From UMGS687 sp964383665 (GTDB lineage: Bacteria; Bacillota; Clostridia; Christensenellales; UBA1242): a stretch of 39,626 nt of DNA. Shown here piece by piece: positions 39,315 to 39,626 of this stretch. The stretch covers positions 1-39,626 of the forward strand of contig CAYLHO010000005.1 of NCBI GenBank assembly GCA_964383665.1, read 5' to 3'. A program made the position numbers and the translations under genes. Numbering within the stretch: position 1 is the first letter of the stretch; every line of letters begins with the position of its first letter. Below the pieces are notes generated by a model that saw only the letters and a list, made by a program, of their open reading frames with translations, was not told where the DNA came from and did not search any database.

Positions 39315-39626
<312 letters not shown>

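Overview
The window is AT-rich bacterial DNA with the standard code: the sigma-factor gene stops on TGA and tryptophan is read from TGG. AGGAG-type ribosome sites, a Spo0H-like sigma factor, a type A RNase P RNA, MscL, LemA/DUF2207 and very large BspA-like (DUF285) surface proteins suggest an uncultured low-GC member of the Bacillota (Clostridia-like, host-associated or fermentative). This placement is inferred; no marker here fixes genus or family.

Layout. 1-420: the 3' part of a tRNA-Ile-like gene, its terminator, and a second copy of the same tail broken up by GC-rich hairpin DNA. 427-1931: a minus-strand group of nucleotide-hydrolase genes (MazG-like, HD, Nudix) with an apparent ASCH relic. 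2201-7751: a collagen-like protein, small or unknown membrane and secreted proteins, and a paralogous pair of exported proteins. 7915-11130: a sigH-like gene, two CPBP membrane protease genes and rnpB. 11451-18998: a lipoprotein, a 32-codon leader ORF and a 2,202-residue surface protein built from DUF285 and InlB-type repeats. 19121-24664: housekeeping genes (tatD, rsmA, rsfS, mscL) mixed with unknowns. 24718-29826: a VirD4-like coupling ATPase, a VirB2-like pilin and an 831-residue membrane-anchored surface protein, without the rest of a type IV secretion system. 29970-38095: tRNA-Gln, hflX, tRNA-Leu, a GNAT relic, an S51 peptidase-like gene, metG, lemA-DUF2207 and idi. 38111-39626: two unknown 134-residue proteins, then 5S and the 3' end of 23S rRNA on the minus strand.

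Two themes stand out. First, at least six genes (sigH-like, a CPBP protease, tatD, rsfS, a 265-residue unknown and hflX) have a -10 box only 6-7 nt before the start codon and no Shine-Dalgarno site. This predicts leaderless mRNAs, while their neighbours have good Shine-Dalgarno sites. Two of the six, RsfS and HflX, act on the balance between 70S ribosomes and free subunits. Second, the VirD4/pilin/surface-protein locus looks like a reduced export or contact apparatus and is the best candidate for an undescribed system. Almost every gene or pair ends in a strong intrinsic terminator, so transcription units are short.
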